NCBI GenBank assembly: GCA_022709425.1
Contig: JAKLIW010000016.1
Location: 1 to 63,508, forward strand
Source of the DNA: a bacterium
GTDB taxonomy: Bacteria > UBP6 > UBA1177 > JAKLFG01
Direction of reading: 5' to 3'
DNA length: 63,508 nt
Part shown: positions 26,130-36,279 of the stretch, one piece after another
How the letters are laid out: the number at the start of each line of letters is the position of its first letter
How positions within the stretch are numbered: position 1 is the stretch's first letter
Made by a program: the position numbers and the translations under genes
Notes under the pieces: generated by a model
Database searches by the model: none
Told to the model about the DNA's origin: nothing
Seen by the model: the letters and a program-made list of their open reading frames with translations, nothing else

Positions 26130-27452
26130 TTACTCTTTCGGGCAGACCTGTGTGGTACCGAGATTGCCGGAAATATCTCCCATCGGCGTCTCTTTCGGAT
26201 AGTACACCTCAATTTTGGTGCTGTCGAAGTTGAGGGTGCCCGCGCCCGGTGCGGTAGTGTTGGAAGCCGCGGTCACATTGACCGTGCCGCCGAACGAGTA
26301 GGCAAGGAGACAGGAGGTGTTGCCGAGCGAATTGAGCAGAACGAGATAGGCGGAACCCTGCTGGCTCGCGTCGGTCGACAACTGGCCGGGAGTGATGGCG
26401 TCACTCGGGAAACCCATCTGGACGACCGGGTTAACGATCCCTGTCTGGGTCTGCGACTGCATCATGACGACGACGGAGGCGGGAGTCACCGGGTCGGTGG
26501 TGTTGTCGGCATTGGTGTGCATAGCCAGAGAAAGTGTCTGCTGGCCGCCGACGCCGGGAACCGGCTTGCCGCTACCATAAGTACCGCCGAACACGCTGTT
26601 CATGACCAGACCAGCCTGATTGCCATTTACCTGATCGCCAAGGCAGGTGTCGGCCGGGGTGCAGGAACCGTCATAGAAAAAGGTGAATGCCGCATTGGCG
26701 GTGATGTTGCCGTACGGCGCGACATCGACGGTGAAGCAGGCGTCCATCTCGTCGGGGCATTTCTCGCTGGCGCAGGCGTTGCAGGTCTCGTTGGTACCGC
26801 CCGAACCGCATTCGGTGGCGCAATTGTTCGACACGCAGGTCATAACGGCATTATACTGGGCCTGCGCCTCGGTGGTGCCGGACGCAACACAGGCATCGAC
26901 ACACGCCTGATCGGTGCAGTCCGCCGTGCACTGGTTGATCTCGAGGCAGGTCTTACCGGTGGCCGGCGTGTCGCTGTCGGTCACGGGGCTGTCGGTGCCG
27001 GCGATGCAACCGGTTTCATCGTAACCGGAACAGTCGGATTTGCATTCGGCGAAACCGCCGGTGTAGCCGCCGCCGGCGATCGTGGTGCAATCCTTCGCAT
27101 CGCCGTCACAGGCTTCGCCGGTGTCGGTCTTGTCGTTGCCGCAGTTACCGGTGGCCGGGGTGTCGGTGTCGGTGCCCCCATTGTCGGTGGCATTATCCGT
27201 ACCGCCATTGTCGGTGGTGCCGCCGCTACATTCGGCCGCAGTGCCGTTCATGACACAGGTCTTGCCGATTTCGGCGCAATCATAAGCGGTCCAAGAGCCT
27301 CCTTGGCAGGTGAGAGCCAGATCGCCTTCACACTTCATCTCACCGGCGGTCGTGCATTCAGCGCCGACGTCGGTTGACGGATCCTCGTCGCCGCAGGAAA
27401 CGGCGAACAGGGCCACAAGGATCATAATAGCGAATAAATTCCATTTCATCAT
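26130..27452 (-). CDS. Cys-rich modular lipoprotein
   Basis: 440 residues with lipobox LFAVSC and a mature N terminus starting CGDEDPSTD. A short module (AECTTAGEMKCEGDLALTCQGG) resembles EGF/TIL-like units of myxobacterial surface proteins; next comes a Thr/Asp/Gly linker (TDNGGTDNATDNGGTD), a NCGNDKTDTGEACDGD block related to the DUF4215-type modules, then a Cys-rich part and a final beta-rich domain (about 270-440). Surface-exposed lipoprotein of unknown function. An earlier in-frame ATG exists at 27515, but GGAGG lies seven bases before the ATG at 27452, which also gives the signal peptide. Confidence 0.83.
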   Translation of the reverse strand: MMKWNLFAIMILVALFAVSCGDEDPSTDVGAECTTAGEMKCEGDLALTCQGGSWTAYDCAEIGKTCVMNGTAAECSGGTTDNGGTDNATDNGGTDTDTPATGNCGNDKTDTGEACDGDAKDCTTIAGGGYTGGFAECKSDCSGYDETGCIAGTDSPVTDSDTPATGKTCLEINQCTADCTDQACVDACVASGTTEAQAQYNAVMTCVSNNCATECGSGGTNETCNACASEKCPDEMDACFTVDVAPYGNITANAAFTFFYDGSCTPADTCLGDQVNGNQAGLVMNSVFGGTYGSGKPVPGVGGQQTLSLAMHTNADNTTDPVTPASVVVMMQSQTQTGIVNPVVQMGFPSDAITPGQLSTDASQQGSAYLVLLNSLGNTSCLLAYSFGGTVNVTAASNTTAPGAGTLNFDSTKIEVYYPKETPMGDISGNLGTTQVCPKE

Positions 27453-27501
27453 CTCGATACCTCCGATACGGTTGTTAAAAGCGAGCCCGTAAACATCGCT
27501 G

Positions 27502-27531
27502 ATTCTAAAAGCCATCGCCCATAAAAGTCAA
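27502..27531 (-). promoter_or_regulatory. Candidate promoter of the Cys-rich lipoprotein gene
   Basis: TTGACT, 18 bases and TAGAAT (5/6 each), 50 bases upstream of ATG 27452 and just after the protease gene ends at 27549. Confidence 0.55.
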
Positions 27532-27548
27532 GTTTCCTCGCGGCGTCA

Positions 27549-29543
27549 TCACCATACCGTGAGCGCACACCCGCCCCCGGACGATCCGGTAGGCTTTTTC
27601 GTTCCCGCCAAGGTACAGTCGGGATTGCAAACATCGCCCGGACTCAAGTTGCCGTCGTCGCACTGTTCACCGGCCTCCAGAATGCCGTTGCCGCAGACCT
27701 CGTTACCGGTAGCCGGCAAGGTGCAGTCGGGGTTGCAACCATCACCCGGGATCAGATTGCCGTCATCGCACTGTTCGCTCCCCTCTTTGGCCCCATCGCC
27801 GCAGGTGGTCTGCGCGGGGGTCAGGGTGCAATCGGGCTGACAACCGTCGCCGGGGGTCAGGTTACCATCGTCGCATGCCTCGCCCGCCTCTTTGGTGCCG
27901 TTACCGCATACCGCATTGGGATCCTCGTTAAGGCATGCGGCGGAACAACCATCGCCATTCGTAGTATTGCCGTCGTCGCACTCCTCTCCCGTTTCTTTGG
28001 TGCCATTACCGCAGACGGCCGTCGCTTCGGTCCGGCATCCTGCGGAACAACCGTCGCCGCTGACCTTATTGCCATCATCGCACTGCTCGCCGGCCTCTAC
28101 CGTGCCATTGCCGCAAACAGGCGTAACCCCTTCGACTTTGCACCGCGAGGAACAGCCGTCGTTACCGGTGTTGTTGCCGTCGTCGCACTGTTCGAGCCCT
28201 TCCTGTATGCCGTTCCCGCAGAGGACGGCGCCATCCGCGCAGTCCGATTCGTTGAAGCCGGAGCAGTTGTCGTTGCAGAGGGCATAGAGATATTTATTGT
28301 AGTCGCCGAGCGTCTCGCAGGAGGTCATTTCGGTGTCGCAGAACTCGTTGCCTTCCTTGACCCCGTCACCGCAAAGAGTAGCGGTACAGTAGGAGGTATT
28401 GTAGCCGGAACAGTCGTCACTGCAGGGAGCGGTCGATCCCGAAAGGAACTGGCCAAGCGTGCCGCAGTCGGCGGTCATCCCCGACTCACAGACCTCGGGC
28501 GGCAGGACATACCCGTCGCCGCAGACCGGGTCGCACACCGAAGTATCCCACCAAGAACATCCGCCGTTGCAGGGGGCGCTGATCCCCGGCTCGTACTTGC
28601 TGTCTATCGCGGCGCAATCTTTGGTTTCCCCCTGACTGCACTCATCGTCGCCATCGCCGCAAGTACCGCCGCTCAACAGACCGTGACCGGTGAATTCGGT
28701 AAGGGTATCGATAATCCACTGACGATACTGGATGACCCAAGTATCCCACCCATCACGGTCGGCGTAGCAGGTCTGGCCGCCGAACGAGGTGATCCCCGAC
28801 ACGACCATCATCCCGTTCTGGATGGTGAGGAACGGACCGCCCGAATCGCCCTGACAGGTACCCGACGGGTTGCCCACCTCGATGAGTTTTTTAGTGGTGT
28901 CGCGAGTAAGCACCCGGGCATTCCCCCAGCGGTGGACGCCCGAATCGTAGGCGCCGGTCTTGGTGATACCATAGCCGACGATGACGCCGGTATCGCCGAT
29001 CGCATCCTCGGGATAGTCGCGCAGACCGAACATATCGATATCGGTTATCTTCCGGTCAAGTTTGATCATCGCGACATCGTTGTTGACGCTCCAGCCGAGC
29101 GCGCCGGTCCACCCCTCATGCGCCTTTACCTGAGAAGCGCCGGCGAGGGTATTCGACATGATGTTCGCGCCGTTCTTTACCTGAATGGAGCTGGGATTGG
29201 AAACGGCGTTATAGACGACCACGCCGTTCTCTTTCAGGTAAACGCAGTGTCCCGCGGTCAGCAGGACCTCCGGGTCGATGAGCGAGGCGGTGCAGATCGC
29301 CTGCCCTTGCGTGGTATTCATCAGCAGGCCGACCGCCCCTTGATACATTGTGTAGTTGGTTTCCTGTCCGTTGACGATGAAGGGCTGTATCTCCTTATCG
29401 CCGTCGAGTTCGAACGGATCGCTGTAGAGATTGGTCAAAAATTCGGGGAGCACCAGCCGGTTCTCGAGGGAGCGGGGGTCATCGGAACCATACAACACAC
29501 CGCTCAAAGCGATGATGGCCGCCAGAAGGGATCTTTTGCTCAT
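27549..29543 (-). CDS. Secreted trypsin-like protease with DUF4215 repeats
   Basis: 664 residues: signal peptide ([14 protein letters not shown]), then an S1 domain with His in LTAGHCVYL, Asp in [10 protein letters not shown] and Ser in CQGDSGGPF, so the catalytic triad is complete. Three Cys-rich modules follow (for example [16 protein letters not shown]), then six DUF4215 repeats of the form [23 protein letters not shown]. The last repeat has GDVC instead of GDGC, and the protein ends [12 protein letters not shown], a Gly-rich cysteine tail without the hydrophobic helix of MYXO-CTERM anchors. The ATG at 29543, five bases after GGAGG, is preferred over a GTG inside that ribosome site. Likely extracellular; target unknown. 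Confidence 0.88.
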   Translation of the reverse strand: MSKRSLLAAIIALSGVLYGSDDPRSLENRLVLPEFLTNLYSDPFELDGDKEIQPFIVNGQETNYTMYQGAVGLLMNTTQGQAICTASLIDPEVLLTAGHCVYLKENGVVVYNAVSNPSSIQVKNGANIMSNTLAGASQVKAHEGWTGALGWSVNNDVAMIKLDRKITDIDMFGLRDYPEDAIGDTGVIVGYGITKTGAYDSGVHRWGNARVLTRDTTKKLIEVGNPSGTCQGDSGGPFLTIQNGMMVVSGITSFGGQTCYADRDGWDTWVIQYRQWIIDTLTEFTGHGLLSGGTCGDGDDECSQGETKDCAAIDSKYEPGISAPCNGGCSWWDTSVCDPVCGDGYVLPPEVCESGMTADCGTLGQFLSGSTAPCSDDCSGYNTSYCTATLCGDGVKEGNEFCDTEMTSCETLGDYNKYLYALCNDNCSGFNESDCADGAVLCGNGIQEGLEQCDDGNNTGNDGCSSRCKVEGVTPVCGNGTVEAGEQCDDGNKVSGDGCSAGCRTEATAVCGNGTKETGEECDDGNTTNGDGCSAACLNEDPNAVCGNGTKEAGEACDDGNLTPGDGCQPDCTLTPAQTTCGDGAKEGSEQCDDGNLIPGDGCNPDCTLPATGNEVCGNGILEAGEQCDDGNLSPGDVCNPDCTLAGTKKPTGSSGGGCALTVW
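27615..28220 (-). repeat. Six tandem DUF4215-coding repeats
   Basis: Six in-frame units of about 100-110 bases encode CGNG...CDDGN...GDGC modules inside the protease gene. They are diverged at DNA level, so this is old domain duplication rather than an assembly artefact. Confidence 0.85.
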
Positions 29544-29745
29544 AGGCACCTCCTACTCATTATGTCACCGTTCATTAGACAATCGTCCGTGATTGTAAGT
29601 TCCATCCGCCTCAAAATCAAGCACTTTCTACTAGCAAATTGCGCACCGAACAGATTAGAATAGTTATTTCAAGTCGTTATGAACAATCAGGACGAGGGCT
29701 TCTTGGCGAGGACACCAAAAAACTTTCCTAATATCAAGGGGCGGC

Positions 29746-29751
29746 TATAAT
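29746..29751 (+). promoter_or_regulatory. Candidate -10 element of the gmd-fcl operon
   Basis: A perfect TATAAT sits 29 bases before the gmd start. No good -35 hexamer is seen 16-18 bases upstream, so the promoter may be extended or activator-dependent. The 230-base gap from 29550 holds no other convincing gene. Confidence 0.4.
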
Positions 29752-29779
29752 CGCCCGGTCTCACACAAGGGAGGTTCCC

Positions 29780-30922
29780 GTGACCAAGACCGCACTCATC
29801 ACCGGCATTACCGGACAGGACGGCGCCTATCTCGCTGAACTGCTGCTCGACAAAGGCTATACGGTGCACGGCATCAAACGACGTTCGTCGCTGTTCAACA
29901 CCGACCGCATCGACCACCTCTATCAGGACCGGCACGACAAGGCGGTCAAGTTCTTCCTTCACTACGGCGATCTGACCGACGCGACCAACCTCATCCGCAT
30001 CATGCAGGAGGTCCAGCCCGATGAGGTCTACAACCTCGCGGCGCAGTCGCATGTCAAGGTGTCGTTCGAGACGCCCGAGTACACCGCCAACAGCGACGCG
30101 CTCGGTACGCTACGGCTCCTCGAGGCGATACGGATACTGAAGCTGGACAAGAAAACGCGCTTCTATCAGGCGTCGACCTCGGAACTCTACGGCCTCGTGC
30201 AGGAGGTCCCGCAGAAGGAGACCACCCCGTTCTACCCGCGCAGTCCCTATGCCGCCGCCAAACTCTACGGCTACTGGATAACGGTGAACTACCGCGAAGC
30301 ATACAACCTCTTCGCCTGCAACGGGATTCTGTTCAACCATGAATCGCCGGTGCGCGGCGAGACCTTCGTCACCCGCAAGATCACCCGCGCCGCGGTCCGC
30401 ATCGCGCTCGGCCTGCAGAAATGCCTTTTCCTCGGCAATCTCGGGGCGAAACGCGACTGGGGCCATGCCAAAGACTATGTTCGCGCCATGCACCTGATGC
30501 TCCAGCAGGATACACCCGAGGATTTCGTCATCGCGACGGGCCGCACCGTCGAGGTGCGCGAATTCGTGCGGATGGCTTTCGCCGAACTGGGCGTGACGCT
30601 CGCCTTCTCCGGCGAGGGAAAGAACGAGGTGGGACGCATCGAGGCGCTGGATGAGGCGCGGCTGATCGCAACGGCCGGCACGGCGGGGACGCTCAAGAAG
30701 GGAGACACGGTGGTCAAGGTCGACGCCGCCTACTTCCGCCCGACCGAGGTCGATCTGCTGGTCGGCGACGCCACCAAGGCGCGGACGAAACTGGGCTGGG
30801 CGCCGGAACATACGCTCGAAGAACTGGTCGGAGAGATGACCGCCGCCGACATGGCCGAGGCGCGGCGCGACGAACTTCTGAAGCAGCACCACTACAAGAT
30901 ACGGCCCAATCTCGGGGACTGA
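29780..30922 (+). CDS. gmd: GDP-mannose 4,6-dehydratase
   Basis: 380 residues of the extended SDR family. NAD(P) site [15 protein letters not shown], catalytic STSELYG with [15 protein letters not shown] (Tyr-xxx-Lys), and the family [16 protein letters not shown]. It converts GDP-D-mannose to GDP-4-keto-6-deoxymannose, the first step to GDP-L-fucose, in the cytoplasm. GTG at 29780 follows GGGAGG by five bases. The next gene encodes the second enzyme, four bases downstream. Confidence 0.96.
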   Translation: MTKTALITGITGQDGAYLAELLLDKGYTVHGIKRRSSLFNTDRIDHLYQDRHDKAVKFFLHYGDLTDATNLIRIMQEVQPDEVYNLAAQSHVKVSFETPEYTANSDALGTLRLLEAIRILKLDKKTRFYQASTSELYGLVQEVPQKETTPFYPRSPYAAAKLYGYWITVNYREAYNLFACNGILFNHESPVRGETFVTRKITRAAVRIALGLQKCLFLGNLGAKRDWGHAKDYVRAMHLMLQQDTPEDFVIATGRTVEVREFVRMAFAELGVTLAFSGEGKNEVGRIEALDEARLIATAGTAGTLKKGDTVVKVDAAYFRPTEVDLLVGDATKARTKLGWAPEHTLEELVGEMTAADMAEARRDELLKQHHYKIRPNLGD

Positions 30923-30926
30923 CGCG

Positions 30927-31889
30927 ATGGAAAAGAACGCAAAGATATATGTCGCGGGGCATGTGGGGCTCGTTGGGAGCGCGCTGTGGCGCGGCCTTGA
31001 GAAGAAGGGCTACACCAATCTCGTCGGCCGGACGTTCGCCGAACTCGACCTGCGCGACCGTCATGCGGTCGACGCCTTCTTCGCTGCCGAACGGCCGGAA
31101 TACCTGCTCCTCGCGGCGGCCCGCGTCGGCGGCATCGTCGCGAACAGCACCTACCGCGCCGATTTCATCTACGACAACCTCGCCATCGAACTGAACCTCG
31201 TCGACGCCGCCTATAAACACGGCGTGAAGAAACTGCTCTTCCTCGGTTCGTCGTGCATCTACCCGAAACTGGCCTCCCAGCCGATGACCGAACCGGCGCT
31301 CCTCACCGGCGAACTGGAATACACCAACGAACCCTACGCCATCGCGAAGATCGCGGGGATAAAACTCTGCGAATCGTACAATATCCAGCACGGGACCAAC
31401 TTCATCGCGGTGATGCCGACCAACCTCTACGGACCCGGCGACAACTTCGACCTGCAGACGAGCCATGTCATGCCGGCGATGATACGGAAACTCCACGAGG
31501 CGAAACTAAAGGGCGAGAAATCGGTGACGCTCTGGGGGACCGGGAGTCCGAAGCGCGAATTCCTCTATGTTGACGACCTCGCCGACGCCTGCGTCTTCCT
31601 GATGGAGAAGGTCAACTTCGCCGATCTCTCCAAGGGGATGAAGGAGGTGCGCAACACCCACATCAACATCGGCACCGGCGAGGACCTCACGATAAAGGAG
31701 CTGGCCGAGCTGGTGAAAAAGACGGTCGGGTTCACAGGCGATATCCTCTGGGACACGACCAAGCCCGACGGGACGCCGCGCAAACTGCTCGATGTGTCGA
31801 AACTGCACGGCCTTGGATGGAAGCACAAGATGCCGCTCGCCGATGGCATCCGCACCGTCTACGAATGGTACTGCGCCAATAAAGCCTGA
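30927..31889 (+). CDS. fcl: GDP-L-fucose synthase
   Basis: 320 residues. It epimerises and reduces the Gmd product to GDP-L-fucose. NADP site [10 protein letters not shown], catalytic Ser in [13 protein letters not shown] and YAIAKIAG (Tyr-xxx-Lys), with the family [14 protein letters not shown]. Complete gmd-fcl pair, so fucose is probably built into lipopolysaccharide or exopolysaccharide; no glycosyltransferase is in the window. Confidence 0.96.
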   Translation: MEKNAKIYVAGHVGLVGSALWRGLEKKGYTNLVGRTFAELDLRDRHAVDAFFAAERPEYLLLAAARVGGIVANSTYRADFIYDNLAIELNLVDAAYKHGVKKLLFLGSSCIYPKLASQPMTEPALLTGELEYTNEPYAIAKIAGIKLCESYNIQHGTNFIAVMPTNLYGPGDNFDLQTSHVMPAMIRKLHEAKLKGEKSVTLWGTGSPKREFLYVDDLADACVFLMEKVNFADLSKGMKEVRNTHINIGTGEDLTIKELAELVKKTVGFTGDILWDTTKPDGTPRKLLDVSKLHGLGWKHKMPLADGIRTVYEWYCANKA

Positions 31890-31899
31890 CGGCAAGAAA

Positions 31900-31989
31900 T
31901 TAGTCGGTCAGCGCCGCCCCGATCCTGTCCATGTCATTGAAAAACACCGCCAGATATTCCTCCCCGCGATACGAAGCGGCTCGGCTCAC
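31900..31989 (-). CDS. Possible 29-residue ORF coupled to the AbiEii gene
   Basis: A GTG overlaps the abiEii stop by four bases (GTGA) and opens 29 codons to a TAA; the peptide reads like coding sequence (RGEEYLAVFFNDMDRIGAAL). There is no strong ribosome site. It may be a real coupled micro-protein, the remnant of a longer gene or chance. I recognise no family. Confidence 0.25.
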   Translation of the reverse strand: MSRAASYRGEEYLAVFFNDMDRIGAALTD

Positions 31990-32960
31990 GACTCGATGCC
32001 GAAATGCTGCCGCACATTGAGCGCCTTCCAGTTCAACATTGGATGGATGGCTATCCGCCGTTGAAGTTCCTCATCACCGGTAAGTAGCGAAGGAACTATC
32101 TTTCCCTGAGAAAGCAACTGCTCCAAGAACTCCCGCTCATTGTCGTTGAGCGGGAACACCATCGCCAACCTCTCGCGACATTCTTTTGTGAGCCGCGCCA
32201 CAAAAGAACCCATGTCGACCTTTTCCGGTAGCGCGCCGTTCTGCAACAGCGGGACGAGCAGTTGTTCGGTCTCTCTCGGATCGCTCGCGATGTCATCCAG
32301 AGAGATCGTGCGCCAATCCTTCCGGTTCATGCCGCCATACACGACAAAAGCGATCCGCAACCGCGCCGGGTCCAGTTCCCTGAGAGCCAGCAACCGGTGG
32401 GTATCGAACAGGTCGCGCGCCGTATGACGGACGAACAGCGCCGCCAGTTTTCCGGCGGCCAGTTCATGCAGATCGAGAACCGGTATGCCCCGCGCCGCAT
32501 AGGGTCCCAGCGGCCGTGAATCGGCGCGACGGACATCCCACAGCGGTTGTCGGAGCATGTAGTTGATGTCGACCTCCACATTACCCGGCTGTCCCGAAGA
32601 ACCTTGATAGCCGAGCCGCCATTTTCCCCCTCCATGTTCGTCGGGAACCCTTTTAACCGTAAAGCCCTCCCGCGAGAAGACCGCCTGAAACGCGGTATCC
32701 ATACGCGGCCGGAGCGCCTCCAATTCCTCGCGTGTCATGCCGCCGATCACATTCAGGTCGATATCGACCGAAAGCCGCGGCAGATCGAACACGAACAGAT
32801 TGAGCGCCGTGCCGCCCTTGAGCGCCACCCTGTCCTTCAGGAACGGATGGGAGAAGATCATGGAGAGCAGGTTCAGAAGATGCGCCACCTTCTCGACCAC
32901 ATCGGCCCGGAATCTCGTTTTGCCTGCGATCGACAGCATTTCCTCCCGTGAAAAGATCAT
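31986..32960 (-). CDS. abiEii: AbiEii-type nucleotidyltransferase toxin
   Basis: 324 residues with the DUF1814/AbiEii motif LKGGTALNLFVFDLPRLSVDIDLNVI (GG-x-x-L and paired Asp) characteristic of this nucleotidyltransferase toxin family; some relatives modify tRNA 3' ends. The start at 32960 overlaps the antitoxin stop (ATGA). It is the toxin of a type IV toxin-antitoxin system that can also abort phage infection (family knowledge). Confidence 0.9.
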   Translation of the reverse strand: MIFSREEMLSIAGKTRFRADVVEKVAHLLNLLSMIFSHPFLKDRVALKGGTALNLFVFDLPRLSVDIDLNVIGGMTREELEALRPRMDTAFQAVFSREGFTVKRVPDEHGGGKWRLGYQGSSGQPGNVEVDINYMLRQPLWDVRRADSRPLGPYAARGIPVLDLHELAAGKLAALFVRHTARDLFDTHRLLALRELDPARLRIAFVVYGGMNRKDWRTISLDDIASDPRETEQLLVPLLQNGALPEKVDMGSFVARLTKECRERLAMVFPLNDNEREFLEQLLSQGKIVPSLLTGDEELQRRIAIHPMLNWKALNVRQHFGIES

Positions 32961-33745
32961 GCCACCTCCTCCCATGACCGGCGGAGGATCTCCTCCGGCA
33001 CGATGATATTCCATTCGCCGTTCAACTTTCCGCCGTTCCGTTTCGCCCGCTCCCAATACTGCGGTTGGCGCGGCCGCAACTTGAGGAGCGGCGCCAGATG
33101 GCGATCCTCCACCATGAGCGCTTCTTTGTGTTGCGTGAGGAAAAAACCCACCTTGGCGGCCGTCGCGCCGTTGTTAAGAAGAAGCGTATAGGCCACGACC
33201 GCATCGAGGTCGAAGAACTCCACCGCCTCCAGCGACCGCCAGACCTCTTCCCATCCGCCCGACAAGAGCGGACGATCAAGGACATCCACCAAGGTCCGCT
33301 CCAGACCCGTTACCGCAAGATCGACGCCCGCTCGATTCCGGCGCACCACCCCGTTCTGCCCCTCTGCGGCATCCCGCAAAGCCGCCGGCGGCAATACCGG
33401 CCGGAACGAATACCCGCGGAATGAGAATTCGCCGCGCAGCCGGGCCGAGAAAAAAGTCACGGTAGAGAAGGTGGAATAGGCGCGACCATGCACCTCAAGG
33501 GCCGAGTGATAACCGATAACCGCATCGGGCGCCGCTTTAGCCGCTATGAGGTAGGGATCGACCAGGGCCGCATCGGGCGCCATGCCCGCGGGGACCACCA
33601 GATACAGACCACGCCGCACGGGCACGATCCGTCCTTGTTTGCGAAAGTATTGAAGCAATGAATTGCGCGTTCCCTTGTTCTTTGCCGCCGCGCTATCCAA
33701 CTCCTCCACCGTGAAGACGGCCCTTGTCGTCAGAAATTCTTTCAT
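32957..33745 (-). CDS. abiEi: AbiEi-type antitoxin/repressor
   Basis: 262 residues. The N-terminal winged helix (AVFTVEELDSAAAKNKGTRNSLLQYFRKQGRIVPVRRGLYLVV) is the AbiEi DNA-binding domain; the rest is the neutralising C-terminal domain with the YHSALEVHGRAYS block. AbiEi represses its own promoter and counteracts AbiEii. An in-frame TTG lies six codons upstream, but the ATG at 33745 is preferred because it directly follows the operator-like repeat. The pair is co-translated with the toxin. Confidence 0.9.
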   Translation of the reverse strand: MKEFLTTRAVFTVEELDSAAAKNKGTRNSLLQYFRKQGRIVPVRRGLYLVVPAGMAPDAALVDPYLIAAKAAPDAVIGYHSALEVHGRAYSTFSTVTFFSARLRGEFSFRGYSFRPVLPPAALRDAAEGQNGVVRRNRAGVDLAVTGLERTLVDVLDRPLLSGGWEEVWRSLEAVEFFDLDAVVAYTLLLNNGATAAKVGFFLTQHKEALMVEDRHLAPLLKLRPRQPQYWERAKRNGGKLNGEWNIIVPEEILRRSWEEVA

Positions 33746-33754
33746 TGCCGCCGA

Positions 33755-33821
33755 ACTTGACAAAATTAACCAATGCTGACAATTCTATTATCAACTTCAA
33801 GCAATATTGTCAAGTTTTTTT
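33755..33821 (-). promoter_or_regulatory. abiE promoter with long palindromic operator
   Basis: AACTTGACAAAATT (33755-33768) and AATATTGTCAAGTT (33804-33817) form inverted arms matching at 13 of 14 positions, 35 bases apart. The right arm contains a perfect minus-strand TTGACA; 15-17 bases on come GATAAT/TAATAG. The left arm covers the last bases before the AbiEi start. AbiEi of a described system binds inverted repeats at its promoter, so this is the probable operator. Confidence 0.7.
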
Positions 33822-33836
33822 CGGAGATAGTAGTTG

Positions 33837-36269
33837 TTACCGTTTGACCCTGACGGCGGCGATGCAGGCGGCAAGCGCCAGACCGTAGGCCGCCACCCCC
33901 GCGAAGAAGGTCACCGATATCCCGAAAAAGAGCGACAGCGCCGTCGCGAGCACCGATGAGACGACGCCCAGCGCCCCGTTGATCCCCCAGAGCCACGGCC
34001 CCCACTCTTTTTGTTCCCCTTCCAGCGACGCCATGCCGGTCGGGAACGGCATCCCGAGCACCGTACCGATCGCCGCCATCACCACCGCGCTGTAGCATAT
34101 CCGTGCCGCGAGCGGCAGCCCCGAAAGATGCGGCAGGATGAACATGTTCGCGCCGCCCGCCGCCGTCACCACCGCGATGAGAATGATGAAGATGTGGAGC
34201 GGTTTCAGTTTCCCTTTCAAACGCCCCGCGAGCCAACTGCCGAAGCCGGTGAAGAGGAGTATCGTGCAGAGAACGACGAGCAGGCTGTAGGTCGGGTGGC
34301 CGAGGAAGACGGTGAACTTCTGGATGAGCGCGATCTCAATGAGCATGAAGCCGAAGCCGATGGCGGCGAAATAGAGGCTCCACGGGTGGAGGAGCATCTT
34401 CGCCCCTTTCCGCTCCATCGCCGAGAGTATCGGCACGATGATGAGCAGGAGCGCAAGCACCGTCACGATGCCGAGGAGGATGACGAGGTTGCGCACCGCG
34501 CCGAGGTTGGTGTTGAGCGGCCCCTCTTTCTCGATACCGCGGTATTGCAGGAGCGCCGAGGGCTTGAGCATATTGAAGAAAAAGGGGTTATCATCGGTCG
34601 GCGCGGTGAGTTTAAGTGGATATCCGGCGATCATCGCAGCCCGCTTATCGCGGTCGACGATGTGCTGGAAAACCGACTGCCCTTCGTATCCCGCCGCGAG
34701 AAGGACCTCGAACTGGTAGCGTTCGCAGGTGGTAAGGAATTTGTTCACCGCATCACCGTCGAACGGACGCATCGACACGATGATCGTACCGGTGCCGAAA
34801 ATAACATCTTCGCGCTGTTTCCGTTCCTCTTTGGTGAGTTTTGAGAGATCCTCGTCACCCGAGAAGATGGTTGCGGCGAGCATGATGTGCTCGGCCGGGT
34901 TCTTCACCCCCATCGCATCGAGCGCTTCGTAGGCAAGCGACGCGAGTCGTAGCAGTTCGCCGGGCCGTTTCTGATAATACCAGCGCGACATCGTCACCAC
35001 GCCGCGGTCGGAAAGTTTCGACAGGAACGCCTGCCACCCTTCGACGGTATAGAGGCTGTTCTCGGTCAGCACGAAGGCGCCCGACGCGGTCGCCGCCCAC
35101 GAATCGATGAGCGATGCCTGTATGATGTCGAATTTGAGGTCGGTCCGCTCGATGAAACTGCGCGCCTCGTCGTGGATGAGATGTACATTCGGGATGTCGG
35201 CGAAGGGATAGGTGAAATCGCGATAGGGCCCGGTTATCGCTTCGAGTATCCGTTCGTTTATCTCGATCCCCCAGACCTCCTTCTGTTTGAAGTGGAGCGC
35301 CGACAGCAGATCGCGGCCGCCACCGACGCCGATGACGGCGACGCGGGCGTCGGGAACTATGAAATGGGCGAGATTGGTGATGTCATACCGGAGATGTTGC
35401 AGTTCCTCGACCGGTTTGCCGCGCATCGTGATGATGGTGGCGGCCGCCGCATCGATGATGAGGTTCTTCTGCCCTACTTTGTAGTCGGGCAACTCCTTGT
35501 AAAAGGTATTGGAGGTGCCCCAGCCGAAGGCGGTATCTATGAAATTGGAAACGGTGATCCGGGAAAAGGGGGTCCATCCTTCCCATTCGGTCTGGGTCTC
35601 GACCGCGACCGCGAGTTGTCCCGTTTCGACCTTCTGCCATTCGATGCGGAAAAAACGTTCGAAGTGGTTGGCCCCGGCCAGAACGACGAATAAGAGACAG
35701 AGGACAAGCGTCGGAACGCGCCGGGAGAGAAGATAGGCGGCAAGCGCCGGAAGCGCCGCGATGAGTATGACGAAGCTGACCGCGTCGGTGATGCGGAGAA
35801 AAAAGAAAAAGAGCAGTGCCCCCACCGCCGCGCCGGCAAGATCGGCGGCATACAGACCGTTAACGAGCGCTATGAAACGGGTCGACAGTATCGCCGACAC
35901 CACGACCCCCGAAAAGTAGAAAGGGACGGCGGCAATGGTGTAAATAAAGGCCATCGAATAGATGCCGACGCCGGTCGATCGCGGAACGAACGGTATGGAA
36001 AGAAGCGCAAGGAGCGACAGCACCGTCGTGATCGAGAAATAAAGCGAATAGCGAGCGATGCGCCGTTCAAGCTCATTCTCGTCGAGTTCGGTCCAACGCG
36101 ACACGAACACCTTCGCCGCTCCGGTCGCCATACCGAGCATCGCGACCGATATGGCCATGAATGCGTAATGATACCACATCGTAACGCTAAAGATGCGGGG
36201 AAGCGCCGTCTCGAGCGCAAGGGTCGCCAACGCCGTCAGAAAAATGGTAAGGAAAAGCCGCCGTGCCAT
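33837..36269 (-). CDS. Polytopic membrane spermidine-synthase-like protein
   Basis: 810 residues. An N-terminal half with about eight membrane helices (LETALPRIFSVTMWYHYAFMAISVAM) is followed by a SAM-binding spermidine-synthase fold (RVAVIGVGGGRDLLSALHF, VWGIEINERILEA, DIIQASLIDSWAA), then a second membrane block of about six helices. Such proteins are annotated as membrane-bound spermidine synthase-like, but polyamine chemistry is unproven. Ten bases after the gene at 36280, with ribosome site AGAGG. No amine partner genes nearby. Confidence 0.82.
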   Translation of the reverse strand: MARRLFLTIFLTALATLALETALPRIFSVTMWYHYAFMAISVAMLGMATGAAKVFVSRWTELDENELERRIARYSLYFSITTVLSLLALLSIPFVPRSTGVGIYSMAFIYTIAAVPFYFSGVVVSAILSTRFIALVNGLYAADLAGAAVGALLFFFFLRITDAVSFVILIAALPALAAYLLSRRVPTLVLCLLFVVLAGANHFERFFRIEWQKVETGQLAVAVETQTEWEGWTPFSRITVSNFIDTAFGWGTSNTFYKELPDYKVGQKNLIIDAAAATIITMRGKPVEELQHLRYDITNLAHFIVPDARVAVIGVGGGRDLLSALHFKQKEVWGIEINERILEAITGPYRDFTYPFADIPNVHLIHDEARSFIERTDLKFDIIQASLIDSWAATASGAFVLTENSLYTVEGWQAFLSKLSDRGVVTMSRWYYQKRPGELLRLASLAYEALDAMGVKNPAEHIMLAATIFSGDEDLSKLTKEERKQREDVIFGTGTIIVSMRPFDGDAVNKFLTTCERYQFEVLLAAGYEGQSVFQHIVDRDKRAAMIAGYPLKLTAPTDDNPFFFNMLKPSALLQYRGIEKEGPLNTNLGAVRNLVILLGIVTVLALLLIIVPILSAMERKGAKMLLHPWSLYFAAIGFGFMLIEIALIQKFTVFLGHPTYSLLVVLCTILLFTGFGSWLAGRLKGKLKPLHIFIILIAVVTAAGGANMFILPHLSGLPLAARICYSAVVMAAIGTVLGMPFPTGMASLEGEQKEWGPWLWGINGALGVVSSVLATALSLFFGISVTFFAGVAAYGLALAACIAAVRVKR

Positions 36270-36279
36270 GAAAACCTCT

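Noticed and set aside
27615..28220. Regular repeats that could suggest a CRISPR array
   Set aside because: Repeat units are in-frame protein modules (DUF4215), diverged, without constant spacers.
29679..29750. 23-codon ORF upstream of gmd
   Set aside because: No ribosome site, ends inside the candidate -10 element, no recognisable features.
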